A stretch of 64,000 bases of DNA from Metabacillus litoralis. GTDB lineage: Bacteria; Bacillota; Bacilli; Bacillales; Bacillaceae. The stretch is from positions 62,001 through 126,000 of the forward strand of contig NZ_VOQF01000004.1 in NCBI RefSeq assembly GCF_007994985.1, read 5' to 3'. Below the pieces are notes generated by a model that did no database searches, was not told where the DNA came from, and saw only the letters and a program-made list of their open reading frames with translations. Positions 8,378-17,287 of this stretch are shown here, one piece after another. Made by a program: the position numbers and the translations under genes. The first letter of the stretch is position 1. The number at the start of each line of letters is the position of its first letter.

Positions 8378-9106
8378 TTATACTCCTCTTTTATTACCCC
8401 AAACTAACGTATGTAGCTGTGGTAATACTCTGACATCATTCAAGTCACTATCTTCAATAACTTGCTCGATTAACCATTCATATTTCGTTAGTAATGTTTG
8501 TGCTAGCTCAGTTGTATCAGACTTTGAAACATCTTCATTTCCTACTTGTAGATAAAATGGAATTGATGGATAGCGGAGATGAACTTTTTTTGCATAAGCA
8601 AGATCATTTAAATCGAAAACTACAACCTTTAAACTAATCAAGTTCTCCTGATTGTGTAGCGAAACTTTCTCTATAATTTCATCAAGCTTGTCAAAATCTG
8701 TTTTCATCCCAGAGCTTGGTGGTTTAGGAGATATTGTTAAATCATCAATATCATTTAACCACTCCTGGTACTTACTTCCTTGTGTCTCAATAGCAATCTT
8801 TTTACCATTTTGCTTTAGAAGTGAAACAAGTTCAAATAAATTCGTTAAAAGTGCAGGGTTTCCTCCTGAGATTGTTACATGTGAAAAACGATCTCCACCT
8901 AATTGAATCAATTCTGACCATATGTCATCTGCTGTCAGTTGTCGAATATCATCTTTAGCAGAGCCATCCCAAGTGAAAGCTGAATCACACCAACTGCAAG
9001 AATAATCACAGCCTGCTGTTCGAACAAACATCGTTTTTTGTCCGATAACCATTCCTTCTCCCTGAATTGTCGGACCGAAAACTTCTAAAACAGGAATTTT
9101 CTTCAT
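8378..9106 (-). CDS. queE: 7-carboxy-7-deazaguanine synthase (radical SAM)
   Basis: Converts 6-carboxytetrahydropterin to 7-carboxy-7-deazaguanine using SAM and a [4Fe-4S] cluster. It has 242 aa. The cluster-binding motif is 'GCDYSCSWCDSAF' (CxxxCxxC) near residues 33-40. 'SGGNPALL' (GGNP type) binds SAM, and 'PTIQGEG' is near the N-terminus. The ATG overlaps the queD stop by 4 bp. Pathway and neighbours are fully consistent. Confidence 0.97.
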   Translation of the reverse strand: MKKIPVLEVFGPTIQGEGMVIGQKTMFVRTAGCDYSCSWCDSAFTWDGSAKDDIRQLTADDIWSELIQLGGDRFSHVTISGGNPALLTNLFELVSLLKQNGKKIAIETQGSKYQEWLNDIDDLTISPKPPSSGMKTDFDKLDEIIEKVSLHNQENLISLKVVVFDLNDLAYAKKVHLRYPSIPFYLQVGNEDVSKSDTTELAQTLLTKYEWLIEQVIEDSDLNDVRVLPQLHTLVWGNKRGV

Positions 9107-9546
9107 TCCTGTCCCTCCTTCTTCTTAGGACGGAACACAACATAGCTTGTAGGTGTTTCTCTTACGAAAACTTGAACACATTTAGGCTTATTGTCTTTTG
9201 TATCAAGATCACTTTGCACCAATTCCCAAATTGCTCTAGCAACTCCTTCAGTTGTAGGAAAGTAATTAGGATCCACTTCTGAAAATAGATCACTATGATC
9301 ATTAAGGATAGAGTGATCAAAACGATTATGAATTAGTTTTTTTAATGAAGCAAAATTCACAAGAAAGCCTGAATCATCTAACTCGTCACCAGCAATTGTT
9401 ACATTGACAAAATACGTATGACCATGGACCTTCTGACACTTCCCGGCGTCTTCATGAGGGATATAATGTGCGGCTGAAATATGCATATCCTTATTTAATT
9501 CAAATTGATAGTCATGCTGTACTTGTGGATAGATTTGTTGAATCAT
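9103..9546 (-). CDS. queD: 6-carboxy-5,6,7,8-tetrahydropterin synthase
   Basis: Converts dihydroneopterin triphosphate to 6-carboxytetrahydropterin, the second step of preQ0 synthesis. It has 147 aa. The zinc-binding histidines lie in 'SAAHYIP' and '[11 protein letters not shown]' (HxH), with the catalytic Cys in 'GKCQKVHGH' and another active-site pair near 'RFDHSILND'. It overlaps queC upstream and queE downstream by 4 bp each (ATGA), indicating tight translational coupling. Confidence 0.97.
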   Translation of the reverse strand: MIQQIYPQVQHDYQFELNKDMHISAAHYIPHEDAGKCQKVHGHTYFVNVTIAGDELDDSGFLVNFASLKKLIHNRFDHSILNDHSDLFSEVDPNYFPTTEGVARAIWELVQSDLDTKDNKPKCVQVFVRETPTSYVVFRPKKKEGQE

Positions 9547-10205
9547 TGTCCATCAACACCTTTTTCTAGTAGATAGTCATCAAGACCCTTTTTTCTCAAT
9601 TCACATGCAGGACATTCTCCACATCCTTCGGCAATGATCCCGTTGTAGCATGTTAACGTTTTTTGACGAACAAAATCAAGGACTCCAAGATCATCTGCAA
9701 GTTTCCATGTTTCTGCTTTATTAATCCACATTAAAGGAGTATGAATAACAAATGGTTTGTCTAACGCAAGGTTTAAAGTCACATTACACGATTTCACGAA
9801 AGCATCACGGCAATCTGGATAACCGCTAAAATCTGTTTCACATACTCCTGTTACAATATGCTTTGCTCCAATTTGGTTAGCTAAAATCGTTGCAAATGAC
9901 AAAAATAATAAATTTCTACCTGGAACAAAGGTTGAAGGTAGCTCACCCTCTTTTTGTTCTATTTCAATATCCGATCTTGTCAAGGCATTTGGTGCCAGTT
10001 GATTTAAAAGTGACATATCTAACACATGGTGCTGTACACCTAGTTCTTCTGCAATTGACTCAGCAACCTCAATTTCTAAACTGTGTCGCTGATTATAATT
10101 AAATGTCACAGCAACTACTTCTTTAAATTGCTTAAGAGCCCAAAATAAACAAGTTGTACTATCTTGGCCACCACTAAAAACCACTACTGCTTTTTCATTT
10201 TTCAT
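9543..10205 (-). CDS. queC: 7-cyano-7-deazaguanine (preQ0) synthase
   Basis: ATP-dependent conversion of 7-carboxy-7-deazaguanine to preQ0. It has 220 aa. The PP-loop ATP motif '[12 protein letters not shown]' is at residues 8-19, and the zinc-binding Cys cluster '[19 protein letters not shown]' is near the C-terminus. It is the first gene of the operon, preceded by a preQ1 riboswitch and a hairpin with a T tract about 170 bp upstream, so all four genes should be shut down when preQ1 is plentiful. Confidence 0.97.
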   Translation of the reverse strand: MKNEKAVVVFSGGQDSTTCLFWALKQFKEVVAVTFNYNQRHSLEIEVAESIAEELGVQHHVLDMSLLNQLAPNALTRSDIEIEQKEGELPSTFVPGRNLLFLSFATILANQIGAKHIVTGVCETDFSGYPDCRDAFVKSCNVTLNLALDKPFVIHTPLMWINKAETWKLADDLGVLDFVRQKTLTCYNGIIAEGCGECPACELRKKGLDDYLLEKGVDGQ

Positions 10206-10372
10206 AAATAAAACGTTCCCTTCTTACCTATATAAATGCATAACCAAATTTATATTACGCAACCTATTAAATATCTTTTTACTTGCATATGTTGGATATT
10301 TTGTTATTTTCTCAATACGACCCATAGCTGTGGTTTTCCACAGAACTTCTTTATCCGTCAATCCTAAACAAT

Positions 10373-10402
10373 AAAAAAACACCTTCGAAAGATTCGAGGT
10401 GT
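10373..10402 (-). terminator. Intrinsic terminator of the preQ1 riboswitch expression platform
   Basis: Stem-loop at 10379-10402 on the minus strand (ACACCTCGAA pairing with TTCGAAGGTGT, one bulged base), followed by a run of T (10378-10373). It lies about 45 nt after the aptamer and before queC, where a transcription-attenuation platform would be expected. Confidence 0.75.
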
Positions 10403-10447
10403 CCAGCATTTATCATATAAAAAAAACGCATATCAAAGATATTGTCG

Positions 10448-10480
10448 TAGTTTTTTATAGAGGGTTGTGCTAGAACCTCT
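10448..10480 (-). ncRNA. PreQ1 class I riboswitch aptamer
   Basis: The minus strand reads AGAGGTTCTAGC, then ACAACCCTCT, then ATAAAAAACTA. This is the preQ1-I aptamer pattern: the P1 stem AGAGG/CCTCT, the loop TTCTAGC, and the A-rich 3' tail that docks into the P1 minor groove and ends in CTA. It differs from the B. subtilis queC aptamer as I remember it by very few bases. It sits upstream of queC. Confidence 0.93.
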
Positions 10481-10591
10481 CCCGATTCATTTATTTGTAA
10501 TTGAATGCGGATTGGCTATTAAATTTTCAACTTAAAAAATATATCACGAAAATCTCTATCTTGCAATGAAATTGTAACAGGAGTGGTCAAC

Positions 10592-11926
10592 GTGTCATTT
10601 AAGCAATTAATCATTCGTGTACGAACTAGCTTTTGGTATTTGCCAACAGTTTACGGAGTATTTGCGTTTATTTTGGCTATTTTAAGCATGTTATTAGATC
10701 GTTATTTAATTCAGAACTCCTATTATAAAGTAATTCCAGATGTTTTTTTATCGGATATGGATCTAGCTCAAACAATATTGAGTTCTTTGTCTACATCATT
10801 ATTAACCATGACAACCATTACCTTTTCTTCCATACTTGTTGTATTAACAACTTATCTATCACAGTTTTCACCTAGAACACTTCAGAATTTCATTACTGAT
10901 CACCATACTCAAAGAGTTCTCGGTATATTTATCGGGGGATTTATTTATACCGTTATTTTATTACTCTTAGTTCGTAAAAATGATATAAGTACACTATTTA
11001 TTGTACCTTCACTTGCGATCATCGTATCAATTATTTGCTTAGGAATGTTTGTCTTCTTCATTCATCATGTAACTACTTGGATAAAAGTGAGTAATTTAAT
11101 ATTTAATATTACATCAAAGACGATATCTTCCATTCATAAGCATTTTGTAGATGAACAGGAATTTATAAAAATTTCACCTTGGGAGGACTGGGAGTACGAG
11201 GAGATCAACACAATCAAGCCATTTCAACTAAAAAGTAAACGCTCAGGATATATCGAATACATTGAATTAGAAAAAATAATACTACAAGCTACAAGAGATA
11301 ATGTTATTGTAAGGATTGAGCAAAGCTTAGGTAAATATGTTGATGAGGATACAACAATCTTCTCAATCTGGTATTTAAAAGATGTGAAATTAGCTTCTAA
11401 ATTTTTATCATTTATAACGATTTCAACAGACCAAGAGCCTGTTCAGGATGTAAATTTTGGCCTTCAAAAATTAGTTGAAATAGCTTTAAGAGCAGTTTCG
11501 CCAGGAATAAATGACCCTTATACAGCAATCAATAGTATAAATCATTTAGCAAAGATTCTCGCTCTTCTTGGTAAGAAACATTTGGAAACACCTTTCCATT
11601 TTGATAACTATCATCAATTAAGAGTGATCTTTGAAAAACCTACTTTTGATGATTATCTTTACGAGACATTCTACCAAATTCGCTATTACGCAAAAGAAGA
11701 TGTTTCTGTTATGGCATCTATACTAAAAGCTTTAGCTTTTATTTGCGAAGGTAATTCGATATATATTAAGAAAAGTGTTTGGGAATTTTCTTTTTATATA
11801 TCTGAAGGATTAAATCAAGAAAAATGGCTTTCGAAAGATCGTGAATTTTTAAATAAAATGTTGCGCACAGTTGCACTAAAATGTGATAAACAAAAAAAAG
11901 AAAATGAAATATTTATTAAAAACTAA
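10592..11926 (+). CDS. DUF2254 family predicted membrane protein
   Basis: Integral membrane protein of unknown function, 444 aa from the GTG at 10592, which has AGGAG 8 bases upstream; the GTG 9 bp earlier overlaps that ribosome site and is less likely. Four predicted helices occupy the first about 150 residues, including 'SLLTMTTITFSSILVVLTTYLSQFSPR', a hallmark of DUF2254. A soluble C-terminal part contains 'ALRAVSPGINDPYTAINSI', also typical of the family. Single gene with its own hairpin downstream. Confidence 0.88.
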   Translation: MSFKQLIIRVRTSFWYLPTVYGVFAFILAILSMLLDRYLIQNSYYKVIPDVFLSDMDLAQTILSSLSTSLLTMTTITFSSILVVLTTYLSQFSPRTLQNFITDHHTQRVLGIFIGGFIYTVILLLLVRKNDISTLFIVPSLAIIVSIICLGMFVFFIHHVTTWIKVSNLIFNITSKTISSIHKHFVDEQEFIKISPWEDWEYEEINTIKPFQLKSKRSGYIEYIELEKIILQATRDNVIVRIEQSLGKYVDEDTTIFSIWYLKDVKLASKFLSFITISTDQEPVQDVNFGLQKLVEIALRAVSPGINDPYTAINSINHLAKILALLGKKHLETPFHFDNYHQLRVIFEKPTFDDYLYETFYQIRYYAKEDVSVMASILKALAFICEGNSIYIKKSVWEFSFYISEGLNQEKWLSKDREFLNKMLRTVALKCDKQKKENEIFIKN

Positions 11927-11935
11927 GGAATGATT

Positions 11936-11962
11936 AAACAGGTGGGGATGATCCACCTGTTT
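11936..11962. terminator. Bidirectional hairpin between the DUF2254 gene and a 41-aa gene
   Basis: Perfect 10-bp stem AAACAGGTGG / CCACCTGTTT (11936-11945 with 11953-11962) between two convergent genes, with short T tracts on both sides. Confidence 0.75.
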
Positions 11963-11968
11963 TACCGT

Positions 11969-12094
11969 TTAACTATCTTTCTTTTTCCCGCCTTCTTCAG
12001 CAAGCTGTTCAAAAGATTTCACTTTACCGTGTGGATTTTGGGATTGCTTACGAACTGTCCATTGACGTTCCTGCTGTGATTTTGATTGTGTCAT
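11969..12094 (-). CDS. 41-aa protein, DUF6254-like
   Basis: Very small basic protein: MTQSKSQQERQWTVRKQSQN, then PHGKVKSFEQLAEEGGKKKDS. The block 'ERxWTVRKxxQNPHGKVKSFEELA' is, as I recall, the signature of the short Bacillaceae DUF6254 family. The ATG is preceded by GAGGGAGA at 7 bases. There are no membrane or signal segments, and the function is unknown. It converges on the DUF2254 gene. Confidence 0.75.
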   Translation of the reverse strand: MTQSKSQQERQWTVRKQSQNPHGKVKSFEQLAEEGGKKKDS

Positions 12095-12172
12095 TTTCAA
12101 TCTCCCTCTGTTCTCATATTGCTTCATACTTTGAAGCCTCTTTTATTTTTTCCTCTAACTCTAATTTCATTC

Positions 12173-12673
12173 TTAGATATCTTTTGACGTGCGACTAGTT
12201 CGACCAAAAATGAGAAAGAGACCTACAATAATTAAGATCGCCGGCCAAAAAGAAAGAACATTAAATGTAAACAGATTCTGTATAATAAACACAAAACTTA
12301 ATCCAAACAAAATGAAAATTGGAATAAGCAATCCAAACTCCCGCCCACCAAATAACCATAGCTCGAATAAGCCGATAGCAACTGCAAAGATATAAAACGG
12401 CCATGTATATTCTGAGAAACTCCAATTTGTCATTTCCTCAAACATAAATAGTATACTTAATACAAATAATATACCTCCTGGTACTAATAAACCCGCTTGT
12501 TGTTTTTTAGCTCCTGATAGAAAAAAACCTAGATGAAAACCAATCGATACAAATAGTAAGAGAAGTGGCCATGAAAAGCTCCAAAAATTATCAATAAGTC
12601 CTATTGACTGTAAAGAAAATAAAATACCTATTCCAACTAGAAAAATACCATAAATAACTTTTCCATTCTTCAT
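12173..12673 (-). CDS. Six-helix LiaF/DUF5668-type membrane protein
   Basis: Small membrane protein of 166 aa made almost entirely of six hydrophobic segments in three hairpins. The pattern 'GIFLVGIGILFSLQSIGLI...FWSFSWPLLLLFVSIGF' resembles the transmembrane module of LiaI/LiaF and DUF5668 proteins. The tail is short and basic. I choose the ATG at 12673 because GGGGG lies 8 bases before it; the ATG two codons upstream would be only 2 bases from that site. The function is unknown; in relatives such modules accompany cell-envelope stress proteins. Confidence 0.75.
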   Translation of the reverse strand: MKNGKVIYGIFLVGIGILFSLQSIGLIDNFWSFSWPLLLLFVSIGFHLGFFLSGAKKQQAGLLVPGGILFVLSILFMFEEMTNWSFSEYTWPFYIFAVAIGLFELWLFGGREFGLLIPIFILFGLSFVFIIQNLFTFNVLSFWPAILIIVGLFLIFGRTSRTSKDI

Positions 12674-13056
12674 AAACATATCCCCCTTTCCAAAAGTATT
12701 ATTTCATATTCTTCAACTTAAATCATACTGTATTTCCCATACATTTTGTCACTAATTATGAAAATAATTCCATACCGCATAACTATTTTAAATGTAATTC
12801 TTATATGTCTACAGTAGGATCGGTTCTCTCCGTTGTACTTTATCCGTGCTTTTTGCTAAGAACCTTGTGAAAAATTTGAGTTTATCTAAATTAAAAGAGA
12901 CCAAATCACTATTTTGATTGGTCTCTTGAACGAGAAAAAACTATTTAAGTTGATGACAATGTAAGTTGAAAGTTTTCTGTAAGCAGCAGATCAGGTGTTA
13001 CTCTGGAAAATGACCATTGATTACATACCAATTAAATGTTAAAATCTAGCCTTAAT
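12674..13056. other. Intergenic region downstream of the ureide operon
   Basis: 383 bp. It contains the terminator at 12895-12927 and, near 12674-12770, the probable promoter region of the small membrane-protein gene. Nothing else supported. Confidence 0.5.
12895..12927 (-). terminator. Terminator of the pucL-M-H-F-M20 operon
   Basis: AAGAGACC-A-AATCA (12895-12908) pairs with TGATTGGTCTCTT (12915-12927) with one bulged base. On the minus strand it is followed by TTTTAA. It lies about 130 bp after the last gene of the operon. Confidence 0.75.
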
Positions 13057-14319
13057 TTAAGATTCACTTTTTTTTAATAAATCATATAAACTAAGGGCAA
13101 CTACCTTCGTAGCTTTCATTAAATCATCAATTTTCACATGTTCATCTGCTCGATGTCCATTTGCTTCTACTAATGTTTTAGGTCCTGCTCCATAAAGAAC
13201 AACTGGAATCTTTTTTTCAAAGAAATGCCTTGCATCAGTATACAAAGGAGAGCCATGCACAGGTAAATCTTCGTTATAAAGATTCTTTGTATTTTTGACA
13301 ATTGCTTTAACAACTGATAAATCTTTATCAACAGGTCCAAAGCTTTTGGCTAATAATATTTGTTGCATATCTACTTCAATATCTGAGTACTTTGATATTG
13401 CTTGAATGATAAGTGAGCGTAACTTTTCCTCAACTTCTATCGGGTCTTCTTCAGGAATTAATCTACGATCAAGACGTATTGTACATTCACCTGGAACAAC
13501 ATTTGTGTTAATTCCACCATTAATTAAACCTACAACTAAGGTTGGTGATTCAATTCCGTCAATCAGCGAAACTTTATTTGATAATGAATCTTTGTATTCA
13601 TATAACACTTTTAACACTTCTGTCATAGCTTCTAAAGCATCATTTCCAAACTGCGGTTCTGCTGCATGAGCAATTTTTCCCTTTAATTTTACTTCTAGAT
13701 GCAAACACCCATTATGTGCATTAATTAAAGAATATGAGAAGCCTGGGCATATAGCTAAATCAGGTCTTATATATTGATTTTCTAACAGCCACTTTGGTCC
13801 AAGTGTACCTCCTGTTTCTTCATCAAAAGTAAATGCTAATGATATTTTTCCTCGAAGTTTTTCTGATACTTTCCTAAGTGCTAGGACAGCAAATGTGTAA
13901 GAAGCAATATCAGATTTTGATACAGCTGCACCTCTACCATATAATTTACCTTCAATTATTGCCCCACTATAAGGATCAACTGACCATCCCGATCCCGGCG
14001 GTACAACATCTCCATGCGAATTCACCGTTATCTCCATATCATCTTTATTTTGAAAATCTTGAAAAGCAACAACATTTGCACCATAAACCATTCCTGCACT
14101 AATGACTTCTGCCTTTGGAACCTCATACAAGGTAGTGTCACGAAATTGTAAAAATTTCAACTTTTCTGCTGTAACTTTAGCAATTTCTCGACAATCACCC
14201 GGAGGATTATCAGAGGGGGTAGCTACTAATTCCTGTAAAAATTTTATTAATTCGGTTTTATTTGACTCAATTTGTTCCAAAATAAGTTGTTTATCTTCTT
14301 CAATCTCTCGATTAGTCAA
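13057..14319 (-). CDS. M20-family metallohydrolase (ArgE/DapE-like) in the ureide operon
   Basis: Predicted zinc-dependent amidohydrolase/peptidase fold of 420 aa. Seen: 'SHGDVVPPGSGW' (metal His plus catalytic Asp), 'TFDEETGG' (catalytic Glu pair), 'GKIAHAAEP' (dimerisation-domain His) and a C-terminal 'NGHRADEHVKI' (last metal His). Odd: the usual bridging Asp of 'GRGAxDxKGG' is replaced, the segment reading 'GRGAAVSKSD', and the usual 'GEP' Glu is replaced by 'CPGFSY'. The ATG lies inside the end of pucF (8-bp overlap), so it is cotranscribed. By position it may act on a ureide or N-carbamoyl intermediate such as ureidoglycolate; that is inference. Confidence 0.82.
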   Translation of the reverse strand: MTNREIEEDKQLILEQIESNKTELIKFLQELVATPSDNPPGDCREIAKVTAEKLKFLQFRDTTLYEVPKAEVISAGMVYGANVVAFQDFQNKDDMEITVNSHGDVVPPGSGWSVDPYSGAIIEGKLYGRGAAVSKSDIASYTFAVLALRKVSEKLRGKISLAFTFDEETGGTLGPKWLLENQYIRPDLAICPGFSYSLINAHNGCLHLEVKLKGKIAHAAEPQFGNDALEAMTEVLKVLYEYKDSLSNKVSLIDGIESPTLVVGLINGGINTNVVPGECTIRLDRRLIPEEDPIEVEEKLRSLIIQAISKYSDIEVDMQQILLAKSFGPVDKDLSVVKAIVKNTKNLYNEDLPVHGSPLYTDARHFFEKKIPVVLYGAGPKTLVEANGHRADEHVKIDDLMKATKVVALSLYDLLKKSES

Positions 14320-15562
14320 TTATTACATCCCCTTTATAGCAGGTAATCTTCAAAACTGTGTCAAGTAGGATCTTTGTTCCAATCTTCATATCCTGAATTG
14401 AAACAAATTCATCCGGGTGATGACTAATTCCATCCTTACACCTTACAAAAATCATCCCAACTTTCGCTATATCACTAACCGCCATTGCATCATGACCTGC
14501 ACCACTAACCATTTTTAATGGTGTAATTGAATTGTCCTTTAACACATTTTCTATAATCGTTATATATTCATTCGAACATTTTACAGGAGAAACAGTTAAC
14601 ACCTCTTCATGGTGAAACAATAAACCTCTATTAAGAGAAATTCCTCTTATTTTCCGAAAAGCATCATTAACAAAATTTTGTTTTCTTTTTTCATCTACAT
14701 CTCGAACATCAAGTGTAAACGTCACACTACCAGGAATTACATTGCTAGCACCAGGCTGAACACTTAGCTTACCTACTGTAGCCATTACCCCTTCTGTTGT
14801 TTTTGCTATTTTCTCTAGAAATAAAATGGCCTCAGCTGCTCCTGTTAGAGCATCTTTTCGATTTGCAAAAGGAACAGTTCCAGCGTGACCTGCCTTTCCT
14901 TCAATCCGTATATTAAACCTAGATGCACCGGCAAATTCTGTTACTACACCACAAGGCAAATTATTTTCTTGTAAAACAGGACCCTGTTCAATATGTAACT
15001 CAATATATCCTAATAAGTCACCAACATTTCTTTTTGCATGAGTATAAAGGGTAGGATCTAACCCTATTTCTTGTAGAGCTTCAGCAATTGAACAACCTTG
15101 ATCATCATGTTTTTCCAAATCACTATCAGTTAGTGTACCGGCAATTGCTTTACTTCCAAGAAATGTTGTATGAAATCTTGTACCTTCTTCATCACAAAAA
15201 CTCACAACCTCAATAGGATAAGGAGGGACTATTTCTTTGTCACTTAAAAATTGAATCACTTCAATAGCTGAAACAACCCCCAAAATCCCATCAAACATTC
15301 CCGCATCTACAACTGAATCAAGATGCGAGCCAATCATCAATACTGGTAACTGATCATTTTCACCTTCGTATCGACCAATTATATTGTTCATTTCATCTCT
15401 TCTAACCATCATTTGTGCTTGTTCCATCCATTGTATAACTAACTCTTCTGCATGTAGACTTTCTTTTGTAAAGGCTAGCCTTGTTACTCCTTTAGACGGT
15501 ATAGAACAATGTGATAATAACTTAATCCTCTCTTTCAGTCTATTTCCATTAATATAGGTCAC
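14312..15562 (-). CDS. pucF: Allantoate amidohydrolase (M20/hydantoinase-carbamoylase family)
   Basis: Hydrolyses allantoate to ureidoglycine (or ureidoglycolate), ammonia and CO2. It has 416 aa (B. subtilis PucF is about 412). Metal motifs: 'IGSHLDSVVDAGMFDG' (HxD), 'SFCDEEGTRF' (Glu pair), 'IELHIEQGP' (His), 'GKAGHAGTVP' and a C-terminal 'MVSGAGHDA' plus 'GISHHPDE'. These are the full set for carbamoylase-type M20 enzymes. The upstream gene is allantoinase and the downstream one overlaps by 8 bp. Assignment to allantoate rather than another N-carbamoyl substrate rests on the operon. Confidence 0.9.
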   Translation of the reverse strand: MTYINGNRLKERIKLLSHCSIPSKGVTRLAFTKESLHAEELVIQWMEQAQMMVRRDEMNNIIGRYEGENDQLPVLMIGSHLDSVVDAGMFDGILGVVSAIEVIQFLSDKEIVPPYPIEVVSFCDEEGTRFHTTFLGSKAIAGTLTDSDLEKHDDQGCSIAEALQEIGLDPTLYTHAKRNVGDLLGYIELHIEQGPVLQENNLPCGVVTEFAGASRFNIRIEGKAGHAGTVPFANRKDALTGAAEAILFLEKIAKTTEGVMATVGKLSVQPGASNVIPGSVTFTLDVRDVDEKRKQNFVNDAFRKIRGISLNRGLLFHHEEVLTVSPVKCSNEYITIIENVLKDNSITPLKMVSGAGHDAMAVSDIAKVGMIFVRCKDGISHHPDEFVSIQDMKIGTKILLDTVLKITCYKGDVIID

Positions 15563-15584
15563 AAGATCCCCCTCCCCTTTGTTA

Positions 15585-16892
15585 TCAAGCTTGATAAATT
15601 AGATTTCCACTTATAAATGTGTACATAACTTGTCCGCGAAATTCCTTATTAATAAAGGGGCTTTGTTGATGTTTATAAAACAAATTTTCCTTTTTTAATA
15701 CAAAGGTTTTGTCTAAATCAATAATTGTAAGATCTGCATCACTTCCAACCTTAATCGTCCCTTTTTCAGGATAAAGCTGAAAACGTTTCGCAGGATTTGT
15801 AGCAGTTAGTTTGACAATCGTTTCAAGTGAAACATTTCTTTTCCAATAACCCTCTTCAAGGAGAACATTTAAAGTTGTTTGTGCACCGGAAATACCACCC
15901 CAAGATTCAAAGATATTCCCAACCTTCATTGACTGTGGTGAAGGAGAGTGATCTGATCCAATAACATCTATTTCTCCTCTCTTAAGACAATCCCATAACA
16001 ACTCGATTTCAGCTTCACTACGAAGAGGTGGCGCACATTTTGCGATTGCTCCTTTCTCTTCAAAATCCTTTATTGATAAAGATAAATAATGTGGACATGT
16101 CTCAACCGAAACGTCTACTCCATTTTGTTTGGCTTTATTGATTTTAGACACAACTTTGCTACTTGTTACATGTACTATATGTGTTTTACACTTAGTTAGT
16201 AATGCATAACTTAATATTCTTTCGACAGCCTCTATTTCTGATTCAATTGGTCTAGAATGACAATAAGCTGCAATTGACAGTTTATTGTCGGTCTTCATCT
16301 TTTCCGTTAAATAAGCAGTTATTGATTGACTTTCAGCATGCACAGCTAAGATTGATTTCAATTGTGCAATTTTCTCCATACCTTTTAAAAGTGCAACATC
16401 GTTACAAGCTTGAAAATCTTTGATTCCACTTGACGACATAAATGCCTTAAAGCCAATTACACCGCAATTTAATAATTCCTCTAAGTTTTCTAGATTTTCA
16501 GGAACGAGACCACCCCAAAGATGAAAGTTTGTGATCGATTTTCTTTTACCTGCATCATTTTTTTCATAAAAGGCTTCTTTATTAATTGTAGGAGGAGAAC
16601 TATTTAATGGCATATCAAAAAATGTTGTAACACCACCTGCTGCAAGGCTTTTACTACCAGATTTAAAACCTTCCCAATCTGTTCTACCAGGTTCATTAAA
16701 ATGAACATGTGAATCAATTAGGCCTGGAATGATATACAAATTAGACGCATCAATATGAATTTCTGCTAACTTGTTAATTTCACTAGTTGTTATTTTACTT
16801 ATTTTACCGTTTTTTACCGCGATATTTCCTTTTGATATCCCTTTTTCAGTAACTATAAATCCATTTTGAAGAATAACATCATAAACATACAC
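15585..16892 (-). CDS. pucH: Allantoinase
   Basis: Opens the hydantoin ring of allantoin to give allantoate. It has 435 aa, an amidohydrolase-fold enzyme with a binuclear metal site. Seen: 'GLIDSHVHFNEPGRTDWEGF' region (HxH; the RTDWEG sequence is typical of allantoinase), carbamylated Lys in 'VIGFKAFMSSSG', His in 'LAVHAES' and 'KTHIVHVTSS', and Asp in 'IGSDHSPSP'. It lies 22 bp before pucF and 53 bp after pucM. Confidence 0.95.
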   Translation of the reverse strand: MYVYDVILQNGFIVTEKGISKGNIAVKNGKISKITTSEINKLAEIHIDASNLYIIPGLIDSHVHFNEPGRTDWEGFKSGSKSLAAGGVTTFFDMPLNSSPPTINKEAFYEKNDAGKRKSITNFHLWGGLVPENLENLEELLNCGVIGFKAFMSSSGIKDFQACNDVALLKGMEKIAQLKSILAVHAESQSITAYLTEKMKTDNKLSIAAYCHSRPIESEIEAVERILSYALLTKCKTHIVHVTSSKVVSKINKAKQNGVDVSVETCPHYLSLSIKDFEEKGAIAKCAPPLRSEAEIELLWDCLKRGEIDVIGSDHSPSPQSMKVGNIFESWGGISGAQTTLNVLLEEGYWKRNVSLETIVKLTATNPAKRFQLYPEKGTIKVGSDADLTIIDLDKTFVLKKENLFYKHQQSPFINKEFRGQVMYTFISGNLIYQA

Positions 16893-16945
16893 AAGATCAT
16901 CCCTTTACTATGATCATAGATCCGATTCCATTTTTTTGTAATAAC

Positions 16946-17287
16946 CTAACTTCCACGATATGTTTGATAACTCCACGGAGAGACAAGAAGAGGAACATGG
17001 TAATTACCTTTTCCTAGTTCAACTCCAAATCGAATCGGAACAAGATCTAAAAACATAGGTTCAGTACTCGTTTCACTTTCCTTAAAATAATCACCCACAT
17101 AAAAAACTAATTCATAAATTCCTGCAACGTTTAACTCCAGTGGAGGCACACGACCATCAGAATTAGTCTCCATTTTAGTTAAGAATATATGATCATCATC
17201 ATTAACTTTCCATAATTCAATTATCATTTCTTTTGCCGGTATACCGTTTACGGTATTCAATACATGGGTTGATAAAGTAATTGTCAT
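16946..17287 (-). CDS. pucM: 5-hydroxyisourate hydrolase (transthyretin-like)
   Basis: Hydrolyses 5-hydroxyisourate made by uricase to OHCU. It has 113 aa, the usual size. Both family signatures are present: 'LSTHVLNTVNGIPA' at the N-terminus (active-site His) and the C-terminal 'YRGS' tetrapeptide, with 'HVPLLVSPWSYQTYRGS' before the stop. The ATG overlaps the pucL stop by 4 bp. Confidence 0.97.
   Translation of the reverse strand: MTITLSTHVLNTVNGIPAKEMIIELWKVNDDDHIFLTKMETNSDGRVPPLELNVAGIYELVFYVGDYFKESETSTEPMFLDLVPIRFGVELGKGNYHVPLLVSPWSYQTYRGS

Noticed and set aside
10224-10409. 61-codon minus-strand frame between queC and the riboswitch
   Set aside because: It runs through the riboswitch terminator and lacks a ribosome site; the region is the leader of queC.
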